Below are positions 45,561 through 58,366 of a DNA stretch of 64,000 nucleotides, one piece after another. Below the pieces are notes generated by a model that saw only the letters and a program-made list of their open reading frames with translations, was not told the origin of the DNA and searched no databases. Position 1 is the stretch's first letter; the number at the start of each line of letters is the position of its first letter. A program made the position numbers and the translations under genes. The DNA is from Misgurnus anguillicaudatus (Eukaryota > Chordata > Actinopteri > Cypriniformes > Cobitidae): NCBI RefSeq assembly GCF_027580225.2, contig NC_073361.2, positions 31,947,501-32,011,500 on the forward strand, in the 5' to 3' direction.

Positions 45561-46547
45561 GCGGAGTTCCGCCCTCCCCGTTAACCCCTTCACGACCAAA
45601 CTTAGAGCGAAGCAGCCAATTATACTATGGCAACTGCTTAACTTATGAATATTAATTACGTATCGTGACGTACGGTCAATAGAACTATCTGATTAGCGCT
45701 GGTAAATGGGCGCTGGGTCAGCTGGCAAATCATAGAGTGGAATGGGTGTGGTTTATGAATATTAATTAAATGACGTAACTGAAATGCAAGGAAGGTTACC
45801 AGGCAATGACAGAATGAGGAAATTAATATTTATAAGGCAATCCTTTGCAGTAGTAGGTTTCGATAGATCACAGCAGGAGACTGCGGTGCACGAGAACACA
45901 ATGACCAACAGTAGCAGCACTCTTTACAATAAATAAATCATTTTTTTAACACTTTCAAATAGCTTTTAAGATAATAAAACGCCCACAAAAAAATATTTTT
46001 TATTTATTTGTTGTTTGTTTATTGTTGCCATTCCATTATTTTTCTTCTTTCTCTTCTTATTATTTTTAGTATAATATTTCAGTTTTTGTTTAGTGCGATC
46101 TATAATATAAACTTAAATCTATTTTTAAAATTATGAAATAGCTTTTATTTAAATGTCAGTGTCTAGAATTAAAGCATGCGTCAATAATGAGTTGGAAAAT
46201 GCAATAGCAGTGAGTCAATAACTGCTGGTGTTGAGTTTGTGGCTCAGCTCAGCAGTGCTGATGATGATGAAGATCATTGATCACAGGATGAACTGTTTGC
46301 ATTTCACATTGATTTTGAAACACACAACACTGCACTTTGTCCTGTGTACATTCTGTTCATGACAAACAGTTTAAAGTCCTTCAGAATTTGATTTCGGACA
46401 GATAAGGCGACTCTTGTATTATCATATACTGTTACAATCAAATCTACATACAATTACAAATAAACATTTATAATTAAATGGCTTATTAATATTACTTTGT
46501 GAAAGAAGAAAAAACAGTCAGCAAAATGCCAAGCATACATTATTTAA

Positions 46548-46909
46548 AAAGGGTGATAGTTCACCCAAAAATCATTTTCTTATCCTAAACTTGTATATTT
46601 TTTGGGTGAACACACAAGAAGATATTTTGATAAATGATGGTAAGCACACAACTGCCATAACCATTGACTTCCATAGTAGGAAAACAAATATTATAGAAGT
46701 ATTGTGATAAATGATGAAGATTAAATTGCTGTACCCATTGAATTCCATTTGTATTTGTTTTTCCTATTATGGATGTCAATGGTTACAATCAGCTGTGTGC
46801 TTACAGCATTTATTAAAATATATTTTGTATTCACAAAAAAATCAATACAGGTTTAAAACAACATGAGGATGAGAAAATGATGACATGTTTGGGTGAACTA
46901 TTTCTTTAA
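46548..46909. mobile_element. TTAAAGGGATAGTTCACCC-type MITE, copy 2
   Basis: GTGATAGTTCACCCAAAAATC at the left and GGGTGAACTATTTCTTTAA at the right, the same family as 28366-28636 but more diverged. Confidence 0.8.
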
Positions 46910-47258
46910 AACATGAAGAATTGTGATGTATAGAAAGCAGATATTTTGATTTATAAATATATATGAAATATAAGAGTTTTGATTTAACATCTTTGCATCA
47001 TTTGCATACTTCCAGTTAAACTATAGTGTGGTAAACAGTAATACAGGGTGATTTGTGTTTATATTCATATTAATTTAATCAGAGCCTCGTGTTGCTGATG
47101 TTGTGGATTATGTGATCTGGACTGATTTAAGCTTTTCTTTTTAAATAACCCCGCATACAATCTCTTCTGGATATTGGTGGACATTTACGAATTGCAGTGT
47201 AAACTTACAGTACATTGTGGGGTCTCTCATACACAGTACATTAAAAATACATCAAAAA

Positions 47259-47467
47259 TATGAGGAGCTCAGATGCAAAAGCCCTTTAAACGACACCTCA
47301 GTAAAAAAATAAGATATTGATATTAAACAAATGCTCTGTGCACATATTATACTTTCGGTTCAAATCCGCTTAATCCCGGCCTTGGGTCATTCAGAAATAA
47401 CTGATGCTCATTTACAAGAAAACATGTCAGACGCACTTAGAGGCTTTTGCATCTGAGCTCTTCATAT
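47259..47467. mobile_element. MITE with GAGCTCAGATGCAAAAGCC ends
   Basis: ATGAGGAGCTCAGATGCAAA at the left is matched by GGCTTTTGCATCTGAGCTC then TTCATAT at the right. About 209 bp. Confidence 0.75.
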
Positions 47468-48262
47468 GCTACTGCAGTAGTAGACAAGGTTTGTTTGTAA
47501 ATGCAGGGCAGGGTTGATATTGTTTGTTCATGTGTCCTGAAAGCAAATGGACTAAAGAACAAATATTGACTTCAGTCAAGGTCTTCATATTATAACGAGT
47601 CAATATATGGATCTGCATAGAGAATAACTGTTGACATTATACAGACACAGTTACAGACATAAACTGGGGAATGAACATATTGAGCGCCATCTGGTGTTGG
47701 CTACATGCACATCAAATAAAAAAGGCAGATTTGTGTTTCACAGGTTTTGGTATCATGTTGCACTTTTATTTAAATGACTCAGAGGCACAAATTTTACTTA
47801 AATTGAGATCTTTCACTACACCCATGAATAACATCCTACCACAGTCTTTCTTTATAGATGTTTTATGTTAAATACTTCTTGTCATTACAGGAAAAGTTTG
47901 CTTCTAATAACCAGTTTGCCCATATGAATGCATCAATATATCAGCCTATAATCGGCATTGATAAAAGCATTTTTTCCACTATCGGACATTGGCAGATTGT
48001 TTTAAAACAGACATTGATCAGGGCAGATTATATCCTGACAATCAAAATCCATCAGAACAATTAACAGAATTGCAGTGTTTATGCTCTGCACTTCTGGGAT
48101 TTCATAACACAATCATTTGAAACAAGGAGTAAAAAGCAAAGCTATCTGTAGGTGTCATAAGTTAATCGAATATTGGAAATGGCATAAGTTTGTATCAGTG
48201 CATCCCCATTTTCCCATCTAACGAAAACCTGACCTGAGATATTTACCAAACACACGCACTGC

Positions 48263-49119
48263 ATTTCTCGATCAATCACTTACTCAATCACTTGATAGAT
48301 CACTCACTCAATAGATCACTCACCCACTCACTCAATAAATCACTCACTTGATATATCACTCACTCATTCACTCACTCCCTCGATCAAATGCTCCCTCGAT
48401 CACTCGCTCACTCACTCACATACTCACTCACTCAAACACTCACTTGATCTCACTCACTCGATCACTCACTCAGTCACTCACTCACTCGATCACTCATTCA
48501 CTTGATCGATTCCACACTGGATCACTCACTTGTTCACTCACTTGTTCACTCACTTCCTCAGATAGATTACTCACTCGATTACTCGACCACTTACTTGATC
48601 ACTCACTCGCTCACTCACCCACTCAATCGATCACTCACTCCCTCAGATAGATCACTCATTTGTTCACTCACCTGATCACTCTATCACTCACTTGATCACT
48701 CACTCGATCGATCACTCATTCACTCACTCGATCGATCGATCACTCACTCCCTCAGATAGATCACTCACTTGTTCACTCACCCGATCACTCACTCATTACT
48801 CTATCACTCACTTGATCACTCACTTGATCAATCACTCACTGGATAACTCACTGGATCACTCACTTCTTTAGATAGATCACTCATTTGTTCACTCACCCGA
48901 TCACTCTATCACACACTTGATCACTCACTCGATCGATCACTCACTCGATCGATCACTCACTCAATCGATCAATCGATCACTCACTCAATCAATCACTCAA
49001 TCACTCACTAACTCGATCGATCGATCGATCACTTACTCCCTCAGATAGATCACTCACTTCTTCACTCACCCGATCACTCACTCATTACTCTATCACTCAC
49101 TTGATCACTCACTCGATCA
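48263..49119. repeat. CACTCACTCGAT-type satellite
   Basis: 0.85 kb of TCAC/TCGA tetranucleotide-based repeats with a longer periodic phrase (CCCTCAGATAGATCACTCAC, at about 48633, 48748 and 49038). Includes runs of GATCGATC. Confidence 0.95.
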
Positions 49120-50486
49120 CATCCCAATGACATGGTTTTAATTAAAACATACTTGACGTGGGTCTATCACACTAACTGTTTTGAGGTAGATGACATTTTA
49201 TGACCTACTTAATTCTCAAAATCATTGCTTTAAACGACACTCTTTTAATCGTCCCCATACAGCACTACTACAGGCTACTGAGATTATCACACATTGCACA
49301 CATACCTCACTGCACAATATTGTCAAAAGTATGTGGACATCCAAACACTAAACCTATGTGGAAAATTTCTCATGAGATATCTGAATCCAGGTCCTTATAA
49401 GAGCAGGGCTGTATAACGATGAATCGTAATTAAACTTTTGCAGAATAAAAGTTTTTGTTTACATCAAATATATGTGTAAATAAATTTTTATATTTATATA
49501 TCATTTATATAGTCATTTATAAATATAAATACATTTTTTATAAATATATTAGAAGGGTCTTCCACATACTTTACACCATTCAGTGCATCTTAAATGATTT
49601 AAAATCTCAAAAAAGGCAGAGAAAAAGACACAGTGGGGTCGGTTTCAAATTCAGACCCTAAGAAAGCTCAGAATTGCTGGTAATGATAAACTATGAATGA
49701 CGTAATTGTAAAAGAATGACAACACACAATAAACAAATGCAATAAACCCAGCCAATATTATTCCCATGTCGTGCACAATACAGTATCTCCTAAAGTATAA
49801 CAATAGCCTGACAGTATAGAAACTACAACTTTAAACAATATAAGGTACTGTAATCTAACCGTATCAATAACCATACTGTGTCTACAATGTAAAAAATACA
49901 ATGTTCTGGTAACAAAATACTGCACTGCTAACAGAGGTTTTAAAGAAACTGTCAGTACACACAGAGATGTGGGCTCATCTTTTTTAAAACTTGAGATATG
50001 ATTTCCTCTAAACCTCGGGGGCGTCCATCAGACCCCAACAGAATGTTCCACATATTTCTGATTCAGATTACAAAATGCACAAAACTGAAGAAAATAACTC
50101 AAATCTGTTCCTTCAAGCTATCAGCATGGCCATCATTAATATTGATTGTAATATTGCTGATCTACGTGTTGGTGTGTATGGTTTACAAGTTTCTCTCACT
50201 TTATATTTTTGAGCAATAAAAATGTTCACATCTTTGTTGAAGTTGCAAAAGATGTAAACACAGTGTTAACAGTATTAACATACATATGTAGATGTTTCTA
50301 TACCTCCACATCTATCACCATTGTCACTTTTATTATATCTGATAGTCCTTACTCCATACATGAAGGTCTTTTATATGTTTGCTGGAAAAAATAGTTGAAG
50401 GATTTTGATGCCCAAAACTGTGTAAATGTGAAGCTGTCAAAGCTACCCAGCACAAACACAGTGCCAAGTTAGGATTATTTCAATCT
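49120..50486. other. Intergenic, no feature seen
   Basis: AT-rich, with only short open frames lacking recognisable domains. Confidence 0.5.
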
Positions 50487-51172
50487 AATGCTGCGTACAC
50501 ACCAAACGTGAAGCATTGCGTTTCCCTTAATTTACTCATGGGATTTAACTGTGTCATGCAAGTTAAATATTATATGCAAAAACGCATTTGAGGCAAATGT
50601 TTTTTCAAGTCAATCATGCTGCCCAATTCGTGTCTATTTGCGTCTTTGCATTGACTTTGTATGTAAACTACTAGCGCAAATCTTTAAATTCACGTTTCGT
50701 GTGTACACCCCACAATGCTGCATACACACCAAATTCTAAGCTGAATATAAAAAAAAAGAGAAAATGAGTTTGAGCCGAATAGCTCATGTTTTCGCGGCAA
50801 TCGCAACGCACAATTTGCGTTAAACAGCGTGAGTTTGCATCTATTTGCATTTTTGCATTGACTTTGTATGTAATCTACTTGTAAATCTTTAAAATCGCGT
50901 TTCGTGTACCCCCCACAATGCTGCGTATACCCCAAATCCTAAGCATCGCAATCCTTACTCGCAGGATTTAACTTTGTGTCATGCGATTTTTTATGTTTTG
51001 TTAAATATTTTCTCCACTTGCGCAAAGACGTTTAAGGTGAACAGTGCAAGTTTTCGTAGCAAATGCGCCACCCAATTTGTGTCATTCACATCGCCCGCGC
51101 GAGTTCGCGTCTATTTGCGTCTTCGCATTACTTGCGCAAATCGTTAAATTCGTGTTTGCTGTGTACGCCCCA
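50487..51172. mobile_element. Three tandem MITE copies (AATGCTGCRTACACMCC family)
   Basis: Three head-to-tail units start at 50487, 50714 and 50917, each beginning AATGCTGC and ending GTGTAC-CCCCAC or GTGTACGCCCCAT. Lengths are about 227, 203 and 256 bp. Each contains TATTTGCGTCTTTGCATT-like and GATTTAACT-TGTGTCATGC words. Confidence 0.75.
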
Positions 51173-51479
51173 TAAGAAAACAATTTTCTCATTTTGGAAC
51201 AGCTGCTTTGTAATTTGTCTGGGCAGTGTTATAATATTTACCTGTATTATTACTTAAGACTTGCAACTATAATTTCATGCTAATATATTATTGCGTGTAT
51301 ATAGTATCTACAGCGTGCTAAAGTTTATGTGACTAGCTAACATGACCAATAAAGTGCAAAAGCAAGAACTAAGTATTAGTTTGTGCTTAAGATCATCCAC
51401 GCTCGACAAATACTGAGCTTCACCTCCGGAGATCATCATACTCCACATACACATCAATACAGACACTAAATGTTGTTTC

Positions 51480-52569
51480 AGTTTATGTTGAGAAACACAT
51501 TTATTGCAGTGATGATGATGATGATATGATGATGGTCAGTGCTGGTTCAGACTCATCAGACACACAGCAGCCGTGCCCTCGGCTCTTATGATACAATTTT
51601 ACAAAGACAAAAAAAGTGCAAATCCAGCTGAAATCAAACAGATGTCTGTGATTCATGAATGTTTCATGACGAGACCACAGCTTTTGTTGTTAGTATTAAA
51701 CAGTCCAACTAATGTAATACAAAACTCTAGGTTAGTAACTGCATGTTATTAGGCCAGTGATGCCTTCGTAACATTTAAAGGTATTGCACATTCAATATAA
51801 TTCAGTATAGTCAGTAACATAAACACATTCAGCATCTTCACCAATGACTTTGAGCCAAAACTTTCCCTTCATATCTAAACAAGAACCTTTAAAACTTAGA
51901 TCATGGATTATACTGCAAAAATCAAATGTTTGTGAATGCTGCCTGGTTTGGGTGTTATGTACTTTTGTGTATCGAAAAAAATAATTTTGAAGTATGCAAA
52001 TAAAAACACATCCCAAGTTCTCAACAATGAACTGTCAGGATTATTTTTGCATAAATCACTTTTAGGTTCTGCAGAAACACTTTTAGCAACAGTAAGTAAA
52101 AAACGTTCCGGCGTACAGCAGCTCTTAAAAACATTGTCTAAAACAAACGCTAAAACCATCCGATTGTGCAAGCAACGTGAAGACTCTTCATCATCTTCAT
52201 AAAACCAACCAAATGAAAAACAGTTTGTGGACACATTGCCAAAGGCCGATTTTACACAACGAACAGACATAAAAACCTACAGTATCACAGACTGTACAAA
52301 CAAACAACAGAAAACAAACAGAAAGTGAGTCAATGAGCATAAATTAACATGTCGGTATGCAGCGTTATGAGTTATGAGCCTGTGGTCTTCTCATCATGCG
52401 TGTGCATCGCCTCCGTTTCCATGGGCGCTTCACCAGACCCAAAAAACGTCATCGTCCTCTAACAAACTCACAGCCGGGCTTAAAGTCAGTATAAAACCAA
52501 GTGTAAGGTTTTCCCAGATGCCCGTATAAACAGAATTCCTGCCAGTATGGCGTTGGGCAGCTCGTGACT
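51480..52569 (-). other. slc12a7: slc12a7-like 3' UTR
   Basis: Downstream of the stop at 52570-52572. An AATAAA on the minus strand at 51500-51505 (with GCAATAAATG context) is a plausible poly(A) signal. No other gene is seen in this stretch. Confidence 0.5.
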
Positions 52570-52661
52570 TTATGAATATATGGTGATGACCTCTCGGCCA
52601 CCTCCACGCACCAACAGGACCCGGTTGAGACCCTCCATCATAACCTCCAGAAACTCCATGT
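52570..52661 (-). CDS. slc12a7: K-Cl cotransporter, last coding exon
   Basis: After acceptor CGTCTCAG the exon encodes (Y)[18 protein letters not shown], then [11 protein letters not shown] and stop, the invariant C terminus of KCC proteins. EGLNRVLL favours KCC4 (SLC12A7) over KCC1/KCC3 (EGLERVLL). 92 bp, starting in phase with the T that ends the previous exon. Confidence 0.93.
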
Positions 52662-52732
52662 CTGAGACGAGTCAGTCAAAGATCAATAACACACAAACAC
52701 ATCGTTCTGTCTAATGTTCACGTACTTCACAT

Positions 52733-52851
52733 TAATGCATTTGGCGGATGCTTTTATCTAAAGTGCATTCAAGCTATGCATTTTTTATCAAGATGTGCGT
52801 TCTCTGGGGATCAAAGCCATGACCTTTACACGGCTAACAGTTAAGCTACAT
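52733..52851 (-). repeat. tRNA-derived SINE copy
   Basis: CATTTGGCGGATGCTTTTATC and CAAAGCCATGACC; A-box side diverged. In the last intron of the cotransporter gene. Confidence 0.55.
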
Positions 52852-53373
52852 GAACACAGCTGTCTGTAATGATCTATTATAGGTTAAGGGGGCACAGTGT
52901 GCACAGCTCACAGAAATGTGCGCATACACAGACATTAAAAGAAATATTATATAGATTTTTTTATAATACAGTTTATATAAAATTATTAGAGGTACGCATT
53001 TTTGCATTAGACTTGACCTTATATGTGAGCATATGTGAACTAAAATGAATCTAGAAATGTACTAATATAACATCGAGTCACATTTTATAAAGCATATTTT
53101 CTACACAGCGGAGGTTAACTGTGCATTACCGTACTGGGGTTTGCAAATTTTGTGAGCGTTTATGACCATGTTTGAATTCTTCAGAAAGCAAAATGCAGCT
53201 GCAAGCAGCCCACGACTGCGCTGAGACGTTGATGACGACTACAACTGCGCTGTTGCATCTGCAGCGCCTGAATAATGTAACATGATCAAAACAGCGAAAA
53301 TCTTTGAAAAGTGACAAGGATGCAGCATGTGCCACCTCGGTTTGAATGGACATGATGCCTCTGGTTACAGTAA

Positions 53374-54064
53374 TGCCGAGTTCAGACTGCACAACTTTTT
53401 CCCTGATTTTGACTCGCCGACAGGTTTTGAGAAATCGCCGACAAATGCCCGAAATCACAGGCAAATCGATGCTCGTGCACGTGAGTGACAATCACACAGT
53501 GTGAATTATAAAAGACGCGTTCTGAGAGGATTTGGCATGCTAAATATCTTGACCGGTCGGCGATTCAAAATCATGCCGTGTGAAATGTGTTTTGACTGAC
53601 AATAACATCGGCGATGACCTACATCCAATGAGAGAGCAACATACAGGACAGCTGGAAGTTCGGGGAGGAGTCTCTCAAAACATTTCCTACTTCATAATTT
53701 TTATTTCTTCTTCTTTCTGCTGCAAATGAGCGCACATGCAATTTGTATGGTAAACTTCTTGCGGGTGACCATTTTTAATAATAATCCCAGTCTCACGTGA
53801 GAACTCCGGTCTTGCACGCGTGACCTCGCGTTGTTTCCTTCGCGTCACTTCTCGCGTGCGTTTGGTTGTGAGACGTAGTTTGCGGACCGGGAAAAAGTTA
53901 TCGGCGATACCGTAAGAAGAAAAGTCATGCAGTATGAAAACCCCTGTCACCAATCCATCATGCAGTCTGAAACAGCAGCGACTGAACGCTACCCCAGATA
54001 ATCACGCAGTGTGAAACCACAGGTGACCTGACTAGTTTGAAAATCATGCAGTCTGAACTCGGCA
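53374..54064. mobile_element. Harbinger-like element with TAA duplication
   Basis: Ends TGCCGAGTTCAGACTGCA and TGCAGTCTGAACTCGGCA are perfect inverted repeats, with TAA directly outside each end (53371-53373, 54065-54067). CGCCGACA and GCAGTCTGAA words recur. 691 bp, no transposase. Confidence 0.85.
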
Positions 54065-54249
54065 TAAGTTTACCTCAGTTAACTGATGTTATTAGTTTAA
54101 GTCCTTCTTAACTATGGTAAAATCATACATGCAAATTTTTATTGCATCATTGGTAACCAAACTAGAATATGATGTCATAAATAACATCAAAGTAGCTTAA
54201 CTGTACACTGTCTCACTATAAAAGTTAAACACTGAATATAATAAAGGCT

Positions 54250-55098
54250 TATCAGATGAAAAGTCCTATTCATTTGATAAATGTCAGCTTTGGACCAGTA
54301 TACACATGTAAACACTTGTGTAGCTCTTTTTGTAGATTTGGCCAAAGCATTTGACAAAGTAGACCATTGCATTTTATTGGCAAAGTTACATAATATTGGT
54401 TTTAATGACCATGCTGTGGATTGGTTTGCCAATTATTTGGCAGATAGAACTCAGTGTGTTTATTTTGATGATTGCAAATCATCAACTCTGAGTGTACCTT
54501 GTGGTGTACCGCAAGGATCAGTCTTGGGTCCAATTTTATTTGCTATCTATATTAATAATGCGGGTGATGGCATCTTACACGCAAATTTCCACTTTTATGC
54601 GGACAATACCATTATTCATACATTGGCTTATCTTTGTCTTTGTTGAATATGCTTCCCTCCTATCTTTGCTCCTACATGTCATGTAACATCAGCTCTTATA
54701 ATTTACGCTCCAGTGATTTTTACTTATTATCTGTACCTATGTTCCGTACAGAGCTTGGTAAAAGGCTTTTAGTTACGCAGCCACAGCCTCCTGGAATACA
54801 TTACAGTCTGATTTGCAATTACAAACTTGGTGAATTTAAACAACGTGTTGTCACTGTTTTTAAAATAACTAATTGTTTAATCCTATGGTAGAGTTAAACT
54901 GTATTTTTAAGTAGTCAAATGCTAACTGTTTATGTACTTTTGAGGATCTTGTCTAAATGTTACTTGTTGTGTGCGTATGTTTGGTATTTGTATGTGTTAC
55001 TTTGTTCTGAAATTATGCTGCCATTTTGGCAGGTCTCTCTTGAAAAATTTTAAATCTCAATGAGATCATCTGGTTAAATAAAGGTTAAAAAAAAAATT
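54250..55098 (+). mobile_element. 5'-truncated LINE (L2/CR1-like), antisense in cotransporter intron
   Basis: Reverse transcriptase frame 54281-54646: LFVDLAKAFDKVDHCIL, GVPQGSVLGPILFAIYINN and FYADNTIIHT. The catalytic box normally reads (F/Y)ADD, so one Asp is Asn here. After a frame break, 54634-54891 holds NLRSSDFYLLSVPMFRTELG and a C-terminal tail. The 3' end GGTTAAATAAAGGTT followed by an A run is typical of such LINEs. Dead by truncation, substitution and frameshift. Confidence 0.8.
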
Positions 55099-55118
55099 TG
55101 TTATGAACAAAAGGATAC

Positions 55119-55252
55119 AGTTCTCATCACCATCTCTGTTTTTGGGAGGTCCAGGCATGTTGAGGAGCACCAGGTGAGCGTCCTGTGATTTACAGCGCAC
55201 CACTTCATTCAGTTTAACAGCTGTGTGCATGCAGCGCACATTCGACTGCTTC
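55119..55252 (-). CDS. slc12a7: K-Cl cotransporter exon with the second regulatory Thr
   Basis: 134 bp encoding (P)[18 protein letters not shown], then [18 protein letters not shown] and RDGDEN. The Thr in [10 protein letters not shown] corresponds to the C-terminal WNK/SPAK-regulated Thr of KCCs (T1048 in KCC3, T1007 in KCC2). The usual RRMHT is RCMHT here. Donor T|GTATCC. Confidence 0.93.
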
Positions 55253-56221
55253 CTATTCCAAAATGAAACAACACAAAACACATTACAATACTTCAAATCC
55301 AACATTTTATATGCTTCTTTGGCTATGTTTGATATTTATCATCACTTCACTGTTTGTACAACATTAACTGTAATGATAGCACTACTTCAACTATTTTAAG
55401 ACTCTGAGCAGCTTTAGTTATTATACGCAAGCTTTGCCGTGCATTTGATATAATGTTATGTTTTTATTCAAGCCAAATTGGGATCATGTATTAGTTGCAG
55501 AAACATGCACAGCTTCATATGCACATCACAAACACACAGTTTAATATAAACTTGTGCTTCTCAGCGCCACCTGCTGCCACTTTAACTGCTTTTAATAGAC
55601 CAAATCTAACATAGGATCAACTAAACTAAAATCTGATATAAATGTTTCGCACAGCAGGTGAAACGCTCCTGACAGCACAAGCTTTACTACATGAGATACA
55701 GATCCATCATCCTACATGCATCAAGCTCAGTCAGGACATGATGGGATGGAAACACATACACATACAAACACACAAACATATGCTTAAATTATCAAGCGTG
55801 CTAAAGGGTTTTGAGTCTGAGTAGTTACACATACAGGCACATATATAAAACACAGACACAGCTACAAAACAGATATATGTGACTTACAGAGTCTCCCATT
55901 CTCTAAAAAGAGAAAAACAAGACAAAACAACAAAGACAAACTTAGACGATTTCTCAGGCTGACACACACACGCACACACATATATATATATATATATACT
56001 GTACGATGTATATACCACAACACTTATTTTTAATATACTGTCATGTTCAATGCATTTGAGTTTATTTGGTCAGAGGAATCTTTTGAAATTAAACTAAAAA
56101 TAAAGTATTACAGACAGTGAATTTCTGCATCATATTTAATTGCACATTTAAACAGGTAACAAATAAAAACAGACATAACATTTTTATATAATAAAAATAC
56201 AATACAATTAAAATCACAATG

Positions 56222-56985
56222 CAAATTTTCTACCTTTTTTTACTCTTTTTCTACCCGTTTTCCACAATTTGTCTACCTTTTTTCTTCCCCATTTTCATCA
56301 ATTATATTTTCCTTCCATTTTCTACTGCATTTTTAAACCGTTTTTTTACTATTTTTCTACCTATTGTCTAATATTTTTCTACCCATTTAAAAAAAAAAAT
56401 CTACTTTTTTCTACCCATTTTCATAAAATCTAAAATTTCCTCCCGCTTTCTGCAGTTCTAAAGTTTTCTACTATTTTTCTACTATTCTTCTACCTTTTTG
56501 TACTTTTTTGTACTATTTTTCTATCAGTTGTCTACCATTTTCCTACCTTTTGTCTACTACTTTTCTACCCATTTTTCTACCTTTTTTCTACCCATTTTCA
56601 TAAAAAAATCTAAAATTTCCTCCCGTTTTCTAAATTTTAAAAAAAAGTTTTCTACCATTTTGTACCATTTTTCTATCAGTTTTCTACCATTTTCTATTAT
56701 TTTTCTACCTTTTTTGTACTGTTTTTTTTTTTACATACCTTTTTTCTACTATTTTTCTACCCATTTAAAAAAACTTATATTTTCTACCAATTGTTCTACC
56801 CTTTTCTACCCATTTTCATAAAATCTAAAATTTCCTCCCGTTTTCTACATTTTTCTACCTTTTTGTACTATTTTTCTATCAGTTTTCTACCATTTTCCTC
56901 CCGTTTTCTACAATTTTTCTACCTTTTTTCTACAATTTTTCTACCATTTTCTACCTTTTTTCTACTATTTTATGCAAAATAAGAC
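56222..56985. repeat. TTTCTACC minisatellite, array 1
   Basis: Irregular 8-12 bp units, TTTTTCTACC, TTTTCTACTA, CCCATTTTCATAAAATCTAA. Strongly strand-biased: pyrimidine-rich on plus, so purine-rich in the cotransporter transcript. Confidence 0.93.
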
Positions 56986-57145
56986 ACTAAGTAATCAAAT
57001 GTTTTTACATAATTAATAATAAAGAGTAATAACGGTAATCTGTGAAGAGAAACAGGACAAATGTGTAGACGTGACCGTTAGTTAGTCATGATGAAACATT
57101 GAGTTCATGCTGCGTGACGTCATTATCCAGCACACGCATGCATAC

Positions 57146-57440
57146 TGTGACCGAAATAGCCCCCTATAGTATACCCTCATTCATTATTCCCTACATTAGT
57201 CCACTAATATAGTTCACTTGAATAAAAATGGATTTGGACACTGAGTGCTCTGGGAGTGCTGCGGGCGCCATCTTGTGTCAAGACACAGGCGTTCATGTGA
57301 CAGCGCCTCACTGTGAAGAAGAAGCTTTGGTTGTATTTTACTGTACATTATTGCAGTGCATTATAGGTTTGAATGAGTGCACTCAGTGCCTCTCCAAATA
57401 CTGCACTATTTTAAGGGTATTTAGGGCTATTTTGGACACA
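57146..57440. mobile_element. MITE with TGTGACCGAAATAGCCC ends
   Basis: TGTGACCGAAATAGCCCCCTA at the left and GGGCTATTTTGGACACA at the right are imperfect inverted repeats, 295 bp apart. Confidence 0.6.
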
Positions 57441-57682
57441 GCCTGTGTAAATACCCAGCAGGCTCTGAAGTTCATTTAAGCATGCACGCTACAGATCTGA
57501 GTTAAACCTGAACCTTCAGCATGTGGTGTAGCAAAAAAACTTTATTCAACTAGTTTTACGCAGGTTATTCTACAAGAACAGATATTTTAATACATAAAGT
57601 TAAATGCACACTTTATTTTCCTAAAAATAGTATATTCATATAAAACAATAACAATAGTGCCCAAAAGTAAGTGTAGACTTAC

Positions 57683-57858
57683 GGTTTCATATTGAAAAGA
57701 TCCCGCACAGTCATGTTTGCATTGGCCTCTCGGTTCCGGTTGCGTTCGGTCAAGAACTTCTCTCTGGTCCAGGTCATGTGGACTCGGTCAGGCGTCGCGT
57801 CAGCCTTGTCATTTATTGCCGAATGAGACGCTGTGTTTCTGTCATGGATAAGCTGTGC
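57683..57858 (-). CDS. slc12a7: K-Cl cotransporter exon (AQLIHDRNT)
   Basis: 176 bp after acceptor GACCACAG, encoding AQLIHDRNTASHSAIND, DRVHMTWTREKFL and VRDLFNMK, ending CC|GTAAGT (phase 2). AQLIHDRNTASH is the wording I recall from KCC4 rather than KCC1-3. Cytoplasmic, variable linker plus the conserved TWT-K block. Confidence 0.92.
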
Positions 57859-58366
57859 CTGTGGTCATCACACATCACCAAACACTTTAATAAAAGAATC
57901 TGTTTAATTTCTTTATCCACAATTTACCCCAATATGATCATATGCATATTATATAAACATGCTTTTTTAAAGTATACTGCAAAGATGCCAAAACATTTGC
58001 ATGGTTAATGTTTTAGTTTGTTTACTATAGCATACTGTACAGTACATGCCAATCTATCAGTCTTTAAACACATAACATAATAAAGACTGACAGCATGCAA
58101 TATAAAGCGAATAAACCCCAAAATGACATAAAAGGATGTTTTTGCTAGCAGAGTAAACAGTAATGAATTGAAGGAGGGTGAATCATGTGGGATTACAGAT
58201 GTTTAGGGTCACATGCATGATGGGAGAAGGGTTTCTGGAGACACCTGGACCACACCAGTACAGGTACAGAACCAAAACCAATGCCTCACAGACTGACATC
58301 ATCTGTTTTATTAATGGCTACAGGTATGACTCTGTACTTGTATGTGTTGAATCCAGGACGCTCTAC

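Larger units (their letters stand above)
45561..48262. other. Intergenic region upstream of gfod1
   Basis: AT-rich and without convincing exons. It contains MITEs at 46548-46909 and 47259-47467. Confidence 0.6.
55253..57682 (-). other. slc12a7: Cotransporter intron with a TTTCTACC array
   Basis: 2.4 kb. Contains a CA/TA microsatellite near 55967-56000, the TTTCTACC array (56222-56985) and a MITE (57146-57440); otherwise unremarkable. Confidence 0.8.

Noticed and set aside
48348..48650. 100-codon Ser/His/Leu-rich frame
   Set aside because: Translation of the CACTCACT satellite.
56498..56982. 107- and 63-codon Phe/Tyr/Ser-rich frames
   Set aside because: Translation of the TTTCTACC array, within an intron of a minus-strand gene.
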